Part shown: positions 48,265 to 58,034 of the stretch, in pieces
How positions within the stretch are numbered: position 1 is the stretch's first letter
Layout: each line of letters begins with the position of its first letter
Source: Ischnura elegans
Lineage: Eukaryota; Arthropoda; Insecta; Odonata; Coenagrionidae
DNA length: 64,000 nt
Direction of reading: 5' to 3'
Assembly: GCF_921293095.1 (NCBI RefSeq)
Contig: NC_060254.1
Coordinates: 106,230,917-106,294,916 of the forward strand
Position numbers and translations under genes: made by a program
Notes under the pieces: model-generated
Databases searched by the model: none
The model's input: only the letters and a program-made list of their open reading frames with translations
What the model was told of the DNA's origin: nothing

Positions 48265-48971
48265 CAGTGGCGGCGCGTGCGTATACGCATGTTAGCAAGT
48301 GCACACCCAAAGATGAATAAATTATAAAAGAAAACTATTCCTTTGCAACGAGAAGGATAAAAGTACTGTCTGCATGTGCAAGAAACATGAGCCTCCGAAC
48401 GCTACAGCTATCTCCTTTTCGAATTCACCGCTCTACAGGTGTGCGATCCCGTGGCATCATGCCGGGCGCATTTTCGGTCTGTGCGATCGCTTGAGGGAGC
48501 TCTGGCGGGACGAGGTAAGCGGGGGGGTATGTGCTGTTCAAATGGGTGATGGGAGCAGACTCAAAACGATGCGAGTGCGCACGCGCATGTTTTTGGTGAC
48601 TGACTAGCAGGTAGTGTAGTGGTGTAGCCGCCACCTACATAACCTGCGCCCAGGATCCTAGTCCGTCAACAGAGCCATCTGTATGGTCGTTTTCTACACT
48701 ACTTCCTCATAGGGTGTAAGGAAAAGAGAATGAATTTCAACTACCGTCACTTGTAAAGGTGTGTTGAGAATAATTATTTTCATGCATGCTAATATTATTT
48801 CTGTTCATGCAATTTTATGGGTAGAATGTACCAGTGATATGTTTTGCTTGCTATGTATTCTATTACGACGAAATATGATGCTCATGGATTAGGATTACCA
48901 TAATATAATGAAATCATCCTATACATCTGCTCTAATGCACACCCTTGATAAATTACCACCAGCCGCCACTG
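48265..48971. mobile_element. hAT-like element inserted in RTE reverse transcriptase
   Basis: A 707-bp insertion with inverted ends CAGTGGCGGC (left) and GCCGCCACTG (right) and a perfect 8-base duplication, ATCACAGC (48257-48264 and 48972-48979). Removing it with one duplication restores the RTE frame across QVAVI and KCGPNGA, which proves the boundaries. No transposase is present. A block at 48413-48480 is also found inverted at 52348-52410. Confidence 0.92.
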
Positions 48972-50440
48972 ATCACAGCTACTTGGTTTTTATACAAACT
49001 ATGAATAATTCTACGATCATTGTAGAGTACGCCGATTTCTTTCAAGATTCTAAGCATTGAATTCCATTCCACGTTATCAAAGGGCTTCTCTAAATCGACA
49101 AATGGTATGAAGGTTGGCTTGTTTTTCTCCATTCTCTTTTCTATGATCATCCTAAGAGCCAAAATTTCTTCCCTTGTGCCCCTGCTTTTCCTAAATCCGA
49201 ATTGGTCCTCATCCATGAATTCTTTTGCTCTTCGTTCAATTCTCCTGTAAATGAATCTTGTAAGAATTTTTGACGCATGTGTCGTCAGGCTTATGGTCCT
49301 TAATTCTTCGCATTTCTCAGCTCTCTTTTTTTTGGGTATGGGAATGATGATGATGTTCTCGAAGTCACTAGGTAAATCTCCTATTGATTACATAGATCGT
49401 TTTATACAGTTGAGTTAACACCTTTTCTCCTGCATTTTTTATTAACTCTGCTGGAATGTCATCTATTCCTGGGGCCTTATTCTTTCGCAGGTCTCTTACT
49501 GCAGCGTCAAATCCGATCTTAAGATGCTTTCTCCAATGTCATCCTTTTCAACTTCACTTTCCTCTTCGAGAACTTTTGAGCTAAGTTTGCTCCCGTTGTA
49601 TAATTCCTCCAGGTATTCCTTCCATCTCTCGGCTTTGTGTTCGTTTTCAATTAGAATGTTTCCATTCCCGTCCCTTATGCTATTACATTTTGTGTTTCTT
49701 TCCTTGAAATGGTTCCTCACTATTCTATAGGCCGCTTCCACTTTCCCTTGTACGAGGTTATTTTGTACGTCCTCACATATGTTCCTCATCCAAGCTTCTC
49801 TGGCTTTCCTCGCTGGGCGGCAAATCTCGTTCCTTATTCTCTTGTAGCAATCCTGTCCTTCCTCAGTAATCGTATTCTTATACTTTCTCCGTTCTTCAAT
49901 GAGGTCTAGGATTTCATCCGTGATCCATGGCTTTTTCATCATCACTAGATTATGATCACTGTCGATATCTGCCCCCGGGTAGCTTTTACAGTCCTTTATC
50001 TGGTTTCTAAACCTCTGCTTCACTAAAATATAGTCTAGTTGAAATCTTCTTTTGTCTCCTGGCATTTTCCATGTGTATCTTCTTCGCATGTGATTCTTAA
50101 ATAGAGGTTGGCAACCACTAATTTGTGCTCTGTGCAGAACTCTAACAGCCTTTCTCCTCTTTCATTTCTATTTCCTAATCCATATTTTCCGGTTATTCTT
50201 CCATCCTGGCCTTCGCCGACGACAGCGTTCCAATCACCTAAAACAATAAGGTTTTCTTCACCCCTTACCTTTTTGATTACTTCCTTTATATCATCGTAGA
50301 CGTCTTCAACTTCTTCATCCTCGTAGTCTGTCGTGGGCATGTAGACCTGTACCACTACGGTATCTACCGGCTTAGTCTCTATCTTCACCATAACTATCCT
50401 TTCATTGTACTGTAGGAAGCTTTTCACACACAATTGTGTT
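48972..50440 (-). pseudogene. RTE LINE protein, endonuclease and RT first half
   Basis: 50433-50035 holds the C-terminal part of an AP-type endonuclease (VVQVYMPTTD, IVLGDWNAVVGEG, GKYGLGNRNERGERLLEFC). A frameshift near 50060 leads into 50089-49496 with FQLDYILVKQRFRN, the SDHNLV catalytic motif and the linker. Between 49496 and 49216 the RT start is frame-shifted. 49216-48972 continues with DQFGFRKSRGTREE and FVDLEKPFDNVEW. The usual EKAFD motif reads EKPFD. The N-terminal half of the endonuclease is missing. Confidence 0.82.
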
Positions 50441-50444
50441 CACA

Positions 50445-50890
50445 TAGGGTTCCATATTCCACTCATTTAAACTATTATTTAGTTTATACTTATTTATCTA
50501 TATACTTAGTATTTGTTCATGAAGTTCTTAAATACTTCCTTGATCTTCCCTTCTTACTTCAAGTTAAACTTGTTAAGATAATATCGCTCGGCTAATTTAC
50601 GTTTTGAAGACAACAAATTCCCACTTCCATTATCAAAAACGCCATGTTTCTTTTCGTGTTACTTTCACGCCCTCCATTTATTCTTATCCGAAACATCAAC
50701 AATCTGAATCACCGAAGAAGAGACTCGAAATTAGAATAAAATTCCCTGCATTATACAACACACACAATCAGTGAGATATTATATCTTGGGATAAATAATA
50801 ACCAATACAGCAATAAGCGGCATTTCTTCAAAGGGGCAGCTATGCTTTGAGTACCAAACTTCTTAAATGCTTTACTATATAGAGAAATCG
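50445..50890. other. No gene seen
   Basis: AT-rich spacer to the next MITE. Confidence 0.35.
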
Positions 50891-50893
50891 TAA

Positions 50894-51127
50894 AGGCCGT
50901 TTTACACGGGGCACGGAATTGCGCAGGTTAGAGCTGTATTTATTTCTAAAATGGTGTGGAATTGCGCGAATGCATGTACGAAATTAGAGCAGGGGCTATT
51001 TTTCCGTCGCGCATCCACGCATTCTCGCATGTGATCTAGCAATTCACCGCTTTACACGACGCAATTTTGATTGCGCCTTCGCACGTACGTCAGATTGCGC
51101 AATTCCGTGTACCGTATAAAATGGCCT
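50894..51127. mobile_element. Harbinger-like MITE
   Basis: A 234-bp element with inverted ends AGGCCGTTTTACACGG and, on the far side, CCGTATAAAATGGCCT. It is flanked by TAA on both sides (50891-50893, 51128-51130), as for PIF/Harbinger-type 3-base duplications. It is rich in TTGCGCAAT-like and CGCATTCTCGCATG-like words and has no ORF. A truncated copy in the opposite orientation lies at 52090-52258. Confidence 0.8.
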
Positions 51128-51417
51128 TAAGATTGAGGTAGGGTTTACGGACACAATAGGGATTAACGCGGTAGGCAGGGTAGTGCCCGCCGCCACTCTT
51201 GTGCCATTTCCAATGTTTGAGCTGATGGGAGCTATGAAAAACCCAGGAGGGTGTGGATGGCAAAATGCGGGTGCATTGCGGTAAGATATGGGCTCTCCAA
51301 GAACAAGAAACTATTCCCTTGCAGCCGCGCGCTTTCCGAGACAAGCTTCTGACTTGCCAGCGCAGTCGTTGAGTGTCTGCATCTGATCAGTGCGCCGGAC
51401 GGCTGGACAATCAAACT

Positions 51418-51678
51418 CAGGAGTGCCGACTTACAAAAAATATTGGGGGGGCCCAAACCGGGGATATTGCACCGGGAAATATTATAAGTAGTGAGTTTTA
51501 AGTTTTTTAAGCATTTTAGAAGAGTCATATCATCAACATTAGAACCCTGGTAACTCGAATCTCGATATCTGGACATTCCGGGGAAAATCAGCAAGCCTAA
51601 CACATATTTTCCTCACACCCATTACGAATTTTTGAGGGGGCTCGGGCCCCCTCAAGCCCCATGGAGTCATCGCCACTG
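51418..51678. mobile_element. hAT-like MITE
   Basis: A 261-bp element. The ends CAGGAGTGCCGACT (left) and GGAGTCATCGCCACTG (right) are inverted variants of each other. The flanks ATCAAACT (51410-51417) and ATCACACT (51679-51686) match at 7 of 8. G-rich and C-rich runs lie inside each end, as in the 24434-24697 element. Confidence 0.82.
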
Positions 51679-51689
51679 ATCACACTCGA

Positions 51690-52085
51690 TAGGAGAGGTG
51701 GGAGCAGACAGTTTGGGGCAGGGTTTTTTTTGAGAATTAAAGGTGATGCTTTGTTTTTTATTGCGTTGTAAAACTTTATGCAAAGGAATGTGGAAAACAC
51801 GAAGTTTTCTTCTACAACACATTAAAATACGTTAAAAATAAAACATTTTAATATTCAACGAAAAAACAATAAAAACTATCAATATAATACAAATTTTCAC
51901 TAATACGGATTCTAAATATGATCATTCTCATTTAGGCATCCTTTAAATTTTGGCAGTTTGAAACAAAAGCAAAGGTAGCAATATCCTTCAGACAATTTTC
52001 TCAATATGTATGAAAAAATTTTTGAGATCATTTTATGTTAAATTGACATATGGCTGTCATACTGTTTGTCACACGGCTTCCTTTT
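51690..52085. other. No gene seen
   Basis: AT-rich spacer. Confidence 0.35.
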
Positions 52086-52089
52086 CTTC

Positions 52090-52258
52090 GGGCCGTTTTA
52101 CGCGGGGCACCTCATTGCGCAATCTGACGTGCGTACGAAGGCGCAATAAAAATTGTGTCATGTAAAGGGGTGAATTGCTAGAGTGCATGCGAGAATGCGT
52201 GGATGCGAGACGTCAAAATAGCCCCTGCTCTAATTCCTAGCTCGCATTCTCGCAGTTT
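52090..52258. mobile_element. Truncated Harbinger-like MITE
   Basis: It matches 50894-51127 in the opposite orientation, starting GGCCGTTTTACGCGGGGCAC and ending near CATTCTCGCAG. Only one terminus is present. It lies just upstream of the GC-rich ORF segment. Confidence 0.7.
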
Positions 52259-52347
52259 CAACAATTTTTTTCCGATAGATGTCGCAGTGGTAACTATGAA
52301 TATTATTATTCAGTATATTCTCGGGAACTGAGCAAAATTTTAGACCG

Positions 52348-52410
52348 AATTTGCGGCCGGCGCGATGCCACGGGATCGCACACTTGTAGAGCGGTGAATT
52401 CGCCAGCGTC
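52348..52410. repeat. Block shared with the 48.4-kb element
   Basis: The words CGATGCCACGGGATCGCACACTTG and GTAGAGCGGTGAATTCG recur, inverted, at 48413-48480. The family is unknown. The block precedes the GC-rich ORF by about 90 bases and may be part of its 5' region. Confidence 0.55.
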
Positions 52411-52499
52411 CAGTCTCTCCGCTCACCATAGTGACCTGTGTTCGCTCTACACCACACGCTCGCGTCTTTAGCACTCGCGGCTAATACGCTCGCAGCAGC

Positions 52500-53510
52500 A
52501 TGGGTCCGAAAGCTCGCAAAGGAGGTTCTGCGAACCCCACCGCTTCGCCGGGGGGCCGCAGCAGAGGACGGAGCCGCTCGCACTCCCGCTCACCGCGACA
52601 GGGGTCGCCTTCTCCGACTTTGATCCCCAACACATCCCCTACGGGATATCACATGTCTTCTGAGCCATCCAGCCTGCTCAACACGCGAGTCCAGCCGCCT
52701 ACGTCGGAAGAGCCTCCCTCCTGGCTCCCTATCCTCCTTAAGGCCATCACTGAGTCCTGGGCCCCGGGGACGGTCAGCGTCCCCCAGCCGCAGCCAGCGC
52801 AGCAACCGCAGCCCCTGGACCCTGGCCCCAGAACCAGCCGCGGCATTCCTCTGACACAACTTGGGCTGATGTCGGAGCCCACTCCTCCGCTGGTCTCCTT
52901 CCCAACGACGCAAACGCCGAGGCCCTGCACCCCAGCATCCCAAGTTGTGCCAGAGGATCGTCGCTTCCGCGATCTCGGACCTGAACGCCCACCAAACAGT
53001 ATCGAGCTGCCCCAGGAACAAGAGTGCCTCGAGCTAGTGTACCTCCTGAGAAACAACGTATCGAGCTCTAAGCTCGCGAAACGAGATGGGCACGAGGTCT
53101 CCCTGCTGTTGGGAATTGCTGCTGATTGGGACGCACTCCCGGGACCGGTCCGCTCCCTGGTTTACAACCGCGCACGGATCCTGACAATTGCCGCCACCCA
53201 CGGGTGGGACACTGCTGCTCGTTTGCTTGCCCCAAACGAAATCTTGCGCCTCCCGCCGTCGGCAGCACAGCCCACGACTATCATTCGCGAGGTTATCCGG
53301 GAGCGCGCCCCAAGCACCACCAATGCACCGCGGGCAAACAGCCAGCCCTCAAGATTCCGCGGCCGACGACGCGGCGGGTCGAGTCTCGCCCCTCCCAGAC
53401 GCCGCGCCGCTAAGACGCCGCCCGTACCTGCTGCGGAACTTTATCCTGAAAACATTTGTGATAATATTTCATTTTTGCATTCCGGAGTGTCTGTTTCAAG
53501 CGATTTCTGA
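52500..53510 (+). other. Unrecognised 336-codon GC-rich ORF
   Basis: A long open frame in a sharply GC-rich segment (about 52430-53437). Visible layout: an Arg/Ser-rich N-terminus (residues 1-40, with RGRSRSHSRSPRQG), a Pro-rich stretch (about 40-150), a likely folded region (about 165-255, with QECLELVYLLRNNVSSSKLA and THGWDTAARLLAPNEI), then an RGG- and Arg-rich basic tail (about 265-310). The last 24 or so codons, from about 53437, run into antisense CR1 sequence, so the natural stop is lost. The order of basic, proline-rich, helical and basic-tail parts resembles retroelement Gag-like or nucleic-acid-binding proteins, but I recognise no family. A Gag-like ORF1 of a retroelement or a captured host exon are both possible. 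Confidence 0.5.
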
Positions 53511-53748
53511 ACAATTTGTATTGTTCGTGAAGAACAGGAAGACGGATTCTTTGGAAATTTCTCTGAATGCGATCCCTTTGCGTCATCATAAATCTTGTAT
53601 TTTCAGTTATCCAGGGGGCTGGGGGTCGTCTAAAAATCCGCTTGCGCTGTGGGGCGTGAACATCAAGTATTTTTGTTACATTTTCGTTGAAAATCTCTAC
53701 TTTGTGATTGACACATCTAGAGTTAAAAAAGTCAGTCCAATTCATCAT
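53410..53748 (-). pseudogene. CR1 ORF2, endonuclease-RT linker
   Basis: A 112-codon frame with WTDFFNSRCVNHKVEIFNEN, VHAPQRKR and APWITENTRFMMTQRD, then a basic helical stretch (YKLFRNRLKQTLRNAKMKYY). This is the usual linker between endonuclease and RT in CR1 and Jockey proteins. Homology ends near the FQDK residues at about 53437, where the GC-rich segment begins. The remaining codons are fusion sequence. Confidence 0.7.
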
Positions 53749-53766
53749 TACAAAGTCTTGTTGGAG

Positions 53767-54503
53767 CTAACTGTGATCAATATGGCAGAGATCACGTGAA
53801 CTCAGCTCTATTGGTGTGTAAAAATTCAACTTAAAGTGATACTTTATGTATATCAAATCGTGTTCTGAAAGAAATGATACAGGATACTGGCCATATTCTA
53901 CAACTTTTTCAATGTCATCCACAATAAACAGATCGATAAAAGTACTACTGTTTGCTAAATTACCTGTAGGTTTATATTGTACCAGCGAAGGGTTACCGGA
54001 AAAAATTAAATCATTAATGTAAGCACTATCGTATGGTTTTTTTAGCATATCACAGTTGAAGTCACCACACAATATAACATTTGTGTACATAGGCAAAAAG
54101 GTCAGCAAAGAGGTCTCGAACCCCTCATTCAGTATCCAGATTTCGGTGGGCGATAAACCACACAAAGTAGCACTTTTCCATATTCGCTCACTAGTTCAGC
54201 AAACATGTATTTAGGTTTGAATGGAACACTTTCGGGGGCACTTAAGATTCAATACGTGAGAGAGTCCAGGACATACACGCAGACACCACCACTCACTCTT
54301 CCAACACTGTCATTACGAATCAATGCACACCCATCGAATTCAACTGCAATTGAAGGTATTTTAGTATTCAACCATGTCTCCGAGACGGCAATTAAGTGGT
54401 ATTGCTTGCTCGAGAAATGCTCTCTAAATTCATCAATATGACAGAACAGTGACTGAGCATTCACGTGGCACAACTTCAATAATTCACTTTGGTCACCGCT
54501 CAT
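53767..54503 (-). pseudogene. CR1 ORF2, AP-type endonuclease region
   Basis: It starts at ATG 54503, overlapping the ORF1 stop as ATGA, a coupled stop/start arrangement. The first frame (54503-54249) has CHVNAQSLFCHIDEF and IAVSETWLN, carrying the Asn and Glu metal-binding residues. After a frameshift near 54200, the second frame (54165-53767) has VILCGDFNCDM (Asp and Asn) and FIDLFIVDD. The terminal SDH motif reads SEHDLIYI. The enzyme nicks target DNA to prime reverse transcription. This copy is broken. Confidence 0.78.
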
Positions 54504-55009
54504 TTTGAGAATATCGAGAGATCCTCAGGGCAAGTACTTGTTATGCGTTCCTCCGCCTCGCCTTTGCAAACATAAATTCTGCCATTTCTTATCCATGGGA
54601 ATTTAAATTTACCTGCTCTGTTTAACTCCCTTGCTTGTGCATATAGTCTTCTATAGAATGGGGTGAGAGACTCGTTAACATAAATAGTGCGACTATGTTC
54701 GCTAGATAACTCCAGATCCCATGTTTCAAAGTTCCGCTTTATTCTTCTACTGTTCACCAGTTCTTTTGCGACACATTGTCTAACAAAGCGTACAATTACT
54801 GTGGGAGGCTGCGAGGTGCCATTACGTGATGTAATAGCATAAACATAATCAATATCCAAACTGCTCATTGTGACGCCAAGTGCCACCCCGATTTGAAAAA
54901 CTTGGACTGAAAGTGATTCACTGTTTGTTCGAGGAGCGCCATGGATCTCCACCACGTTTCTTAGTGAGTCCTGCTCAAGCTGGTGTAGGTGGGATTCGAG
55001 CTGACTCAT
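54500..55009 (-). pseudogene. CR1 ORF1, C-terminal part
   Basis: A 169-codon frame. It has the order seen in LINE ORF1 RNA-binding regions: LRNVVEIHGAPRTNSESL, then PTVIVRFVRQCVAKELV, then TIYVNESLTPFYRRLYAQAR and GRIYVCKGEAEERI. The protein would bind element RNA and act as a nucleic-acid chaperone. Its stop TGA (54502-54500) overlaps the ATG of ORF2 as ATGA. Confidence 0.75.
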
Positions 55010-55031
55010 CCGCGAGTTAGCATGAGCAACA

Positions 55032-55460
55032 TCACATGTTAGTTAAGCTATCGGTACGCTCATTTATAGTTTGAATGGCAGCATGTAGTTCCCTTACTGC
55101 CTTAGTATTTTCCTCAATTGACTCCTTGCACCACAACCGAGTTTTCTTTACCTCGCCTTGTTTGTCCTGGACAGCCTTCACCCTTGCCAACAGCTCCCTC
55201 AGCAGAGACTTGGAGTCCTCCCTTTGGGCCTCTGGTTTGTTGGAAGCTGCCTTCACAGGGGTGTCATCCGTTCGGGAAGATCTCGCATCAGCAGTACAGG
55301 AAATGCAGTACCAGGATCTTTGTTGTTTTTCAAGAACATTTGACTCCACCTCCGTAACTTTGGCGCAGGTAAGGTGATACACCTCTTTAAATTTACCACA
55401 TGTAATGAGTTTCGACTGCCGTTTGATGGCAAGGTCACATTTAGCACAGGTATACGGCAT
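55032..55460 (-). pseudogene. CR1 ORF1, N-terminal part with PHD-like zinc finger
   Basis: A 142-codon frame beginning MPYTCAKC. It has a Cys/His pattern of the PHD type found in CR1 ORF1 proteins: C-x2-C, C (ITCGKF), H-x2-C (VYHLTCAKV), then W-x-C-x2-C (RSWYCISC). The rest is charged and probably coiled coil (LLRELLARVKAVQDKQGEVKK). It ends at a stop 23 bases before the next ORF1 segment, which lies in another frame, so a frameshift is inferred. Confidence 0.75.
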
Positions 55461-55521
55461 TCCGGTACGAGAGCGACTTACATGTACGTCCTCTCACGAC
55501 GATAGCTGACTCTAGACTCGT

Positions 55522-56070
55522 AGAACATTAGTGTATTCATAATTTACAATTTATTTGGTTTTAGAAATAACAGTTTAGACGAATGGCAATGGTCAATTTT
55601 ATCCTCATTTGAAAAAGGCCAGATTGGCGCCCATGCGATTCCACTCCACGTGACGTCACAGGGACCTAGTTTCTATACGTGTAGATAGGAGTTTTACATC
55701 GTCTGAGATTAACAATGCATGCATGAGGCACAGAGCTCAAGGAAACATGTCTTAATAATCCTTATTTAAGCCAAGCGCTACCTGCTAGTAGGGTACTCTG
55801 CTAACTGCTACCAGCATGCATCGTTGCGGCGCTCACAGTCTCGCACCAAGATGGCCTCACACGGCGGCAGCTGGAACCAGAATGACGTCACACGGGATTT
55901 TCCCAGCATTCATACTTAGCCGGCGCGTTTTCGCGCGCTTGAAAATTTCCACTTTTCATTCAACCGCGAAAAATAAATATCGTCATTTAAAAATCTAAAA
56001 GTGTGAAATTCGTACTCCAGGAGTAATAATCTTTCGATTTGAGCAATAAAAAAATAATAGGAAACCACCC
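55522..56070. mobile_element. Gene-less derivative of the YqaJ/THAP transposon
   Basis: About 150 bases matching 40045-40185 (TTTAGACGAATGGCAATGGTCA, then AGATTGGCGCCCAT, then CACGTGACGTCACAGGGACCTA) are followed directly by sequence matching 44311-44758 (GATAGGAGTTTTACATC through to GGAAACCACCC). The 4.1-kb coding interior is missing. The left tip is cut off by the 5' end of the CR1 copy at about 55520. Confidence 0.85.
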
Positions 56071-56177
56071 AATTGTCAATACCAAAAAATAACCCATTCT
56101 AGTTGTGATTTGAGCTGAGGAGGGGGGGGGCGTGCCTCAGTGGACACTTCACTCTTGCATGCCCGACTAATCCTTGA

Positions 56178-56765
56178 ACCCTTTTATGCCCGAATGGGTC
56201 AATTTGACCCAATGTGGCCAGGTGTGTGTATATTTCATTTAAAATATTTGATTTCTTCCAAGTCTTTTTATTAATTTTGTTTGTAAAGCATTTGGGAAGG
56301 CAATAGAAATATTAATTAGATGAAAAATATTAAAATTTTAGTTGTTCAACAATCTCTATGGTATTACGGGAAACTAGCTTCCACAACTTTGTGAAAACTT
56401 ATCACTTTTCCTCTGATGTGTTTGGGAGGTACAATGAACATCATTGATGTCAGGATTAAAAACAAATTACGTATATATTTTGACAAAATATTTTGTATTA
56501 AACACACAGTTACAATGAATACAAAGAAACAGTAGAAAGGCTTCAAATAAATTTGATGGTCTGGGTCAAAATGACCCATCCGGGCACGGCAGGTGTAAAC
56601 GATGAGAAAAAATAATAATATTTGGCCTAAATTTTGCACAGTGGTAAACCAAACTAAACGATTAAAAGTCATTGAAATATGAGTCTAAAATGTTCCTTCG
56701 TTTTTAAATTCTTAACATGAATATTCTCTAATTGTGTCAATTCGACCCAGCCGGGCATTCTAGTG
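56178..56765. mobile_element. MITE with GGGTCAnnnTGACCC palindromes
   Basis: The left end CCCTTTTATGCCCGAATGGG and the inverted right end CACTAGAATGCCCGGCTGGG share ATGCCCG and GGGTC words. The right flank is TTAA (56766-56769) and the left flank TTGA (56174-56177), so a TTAA duplication is possible. The palindrome GGGTCAATTTGACCC at 56195-56210 recurs as GGGTCAAAATGACCC near 56565 and in part near 56738. These traits suggest a piggyBac-like MITE. Confidence 0.55.
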
Positions 56766-56769
56766 TTAA

Positions 56770-57129
56770 AATATGTTTCTGGGGTGAATTTTTCATCCGC
56801 CGAATCTGGATGGACCAACCAGCGAGATCGTGCCATCCTGATTGCAGCGACTGTCAAATGAGGACTTGGCGTCGATGCAATGAGCCTCAGTGGGCACTCA
56901 TCCGGTCGCTCAAACGATGAGTGGAAAGGAGAGATGAGTTGAGGAAGAGGGTGATTAGGGTCAGGGGCACTACTGGGGGACGTCGAAGCGGAGCGTTCGC
57001 GAGGGAGGGCGCATCCAAGCCGTCCACTTTAATGCGAACCCTCGCCCCCCCCCCCCCCCCTGCAACTCGTTTCACACCGCCTCACTTTTTTATGTCTTTC
57101 CCGGAGGTGAAGCACTGCAACACTCTAGG
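56770..57129. other. Spacer with C homopolymer
   Basis: It contains a run of about 17 C at 57044-57060. The GC-rich frames around it are low-complexity, and no family is recognised. Confidence 0.4.
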
Positions 57130-57131
57130 TA

Positions 57132-57881
57132 CAGTCACTTTCAAAAGTTTTAGGACAAAGTTTGTGGCGCCACTTCTGCTTCTCAAGAAAATTTAGTTTC
57201 CCTTACTCCATTTGTTTTCCTTGCTCACGCACTGCAAATATTTCGCTTCCATGTGAAGATATATGAGCAAAGAGGGAGAAGTTACTTGCTAAATTTATCG
57301 TTTTGTTTCGATCTTTGATGGATTTAATGATTAATTTCGTGTGCATACTCTATGTCCTTGCTTCGGTTTTCACTGCTGGTCTGATATTATGTATTACAAA
57401 AACCTCAACGTCAACAGTCGTGGTGGCGTAGTGGAGTTAATGCGACGTCGTCAAAGTAAAGGTTGTTGGATCGATTCCCCTGCTCGGAAATAAAATTTCC
57501 GCTTTTTTTTCCTTGGTAACTCCTTTCGTATTTAATAATGGGTTTCAAATAATTTAAATTCGCTGTAACCGTTATATACTTTTTTTAAATGGTAAATGGT
57601 AATATACAAGTTAAGAATTGGGCAAGGGTTGACGTATCATTTTTATGGATTGCTAGTACCCATTTTGAAAATTAGGGATTTGCAAAAAGGGTAACCGTTA
57701 CCCGACGGTAAGGGGCGCATTCAAACCCAGCGTTGGTATTAACTTAATGATTTTAGATTGGCGATGAAGGGTTATACATAGCAGTTGATTATTGCATTAA
57801 TTGGTTTAGAAAGCTGTTGATTATTATGATTTTCTGAAATGAGTACCATGCTTCATCACACGTCTCTTGAGACGGGTGATA
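57132..57881 (+). repeat. Left 750-bp terminal inverted arm
   Basis: Pairs with 62051-62801. The inner boundary is where GACGGGTGATA ends. The arm holds a tRNA-like module at 57420-57490 and TTAGGGATTTGCAAAAnGGGTAACCGTTACC near 57673-57705. Confidence 0.88.
57420..57490 (+). repeat. tRNA-like module (SINE-type) in left arm
   Basis: GTGGTGGCGTAGTGGAGTTAATGC carries an A-box-like TGGCGTAGTGG. About 35 bases later GGATCGATTCCCC is a B-box-like core. No cloverleaf with a clean anticodon stem can be drawn, so it is not called a tRNA gene. It is a tRNA-derived SINE head or an internal Pol III promoter. Confidence 0.65.
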
Positions 57882-57911
57882 AAGCACAATGTTCATCACC
57901 ACAAACCTCAG

Positions 57912-58031
57912 TCTAGGGATTTGAAATAGAGCTTCGAAATTAAACTTTTAAACGCACTATTTATAAAAACTCCCTGGGCAAGACCCCCGGTATGGGCTTC
58001 CCCAATATTTTTTTATGAGTCGGCACCCCTG
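57912..58031. repeat. Fragment of an hAT-like MITE
   Basis: It ends in CCCCAATATTTTTTTATGAGTCGGCACCCCTG, the inverted form of the left part of the 51418-51678 element. Only that half is recognisable and no duplication is seen. It lies just inside the left arm. Confidence 0.5.
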
Positions 58032-58034
58032 CAT

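Larger units (their letters stand above)
47310..50440 (-). mobile_element. RTE-type LINE, 5'-truncated and interrupted
   Basis: Minus-strand non-LTR element. The 3' end at about 47310-47345 reads, on the minus strand, CCAATCTTAGGATTGTTGAC followed by a TAATGGTGATGATG tail, as in RTE families. Coding follows from the partial endonuclease (50433) to the C-terminal region (47335). The 707-bp hAT-like insertion at 48265-48971 lies inside the RT. Older scraps of related elements occur at 10555, 11265, 13125 and 14025. Confidence 0.88.
53437..55520 (-). mobile_element. CR1-type LINE, 5' half only
   Basis: Minus-strand element keeping its 5' region, ORF1 and the endonuclease part of ORF2. The reverse transcriptase and 3' end are absent: homology stops at about 53437, where GC-rich DNA begins. 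Most genomic LINE copies lose the 5' end, so loss of the 3' part implies later deletion, recombination or insertion. Its 5' edge abuts a transposon derivative at about 55520. Confidence 0.8.

Noticed and set aside
49524-50299. Plus-strand ORFs in the RTE element
   Set aside because: Antisense shadows of the endonuclease and linker reading frames.
52590-53056. Minus-strand ORFs opposite the GC-rich ORF
   Set aside because: Compositional shadows of the longer plus frame. High GC lowers stop frequency on both strands.
57420-57490. Functional tRNA gene
   Set aside because: A- and B-box-like words are present, but no acceptor or anticodon stem pairs cleanly. A second copy in the inverted arm points to a SINE-type module.
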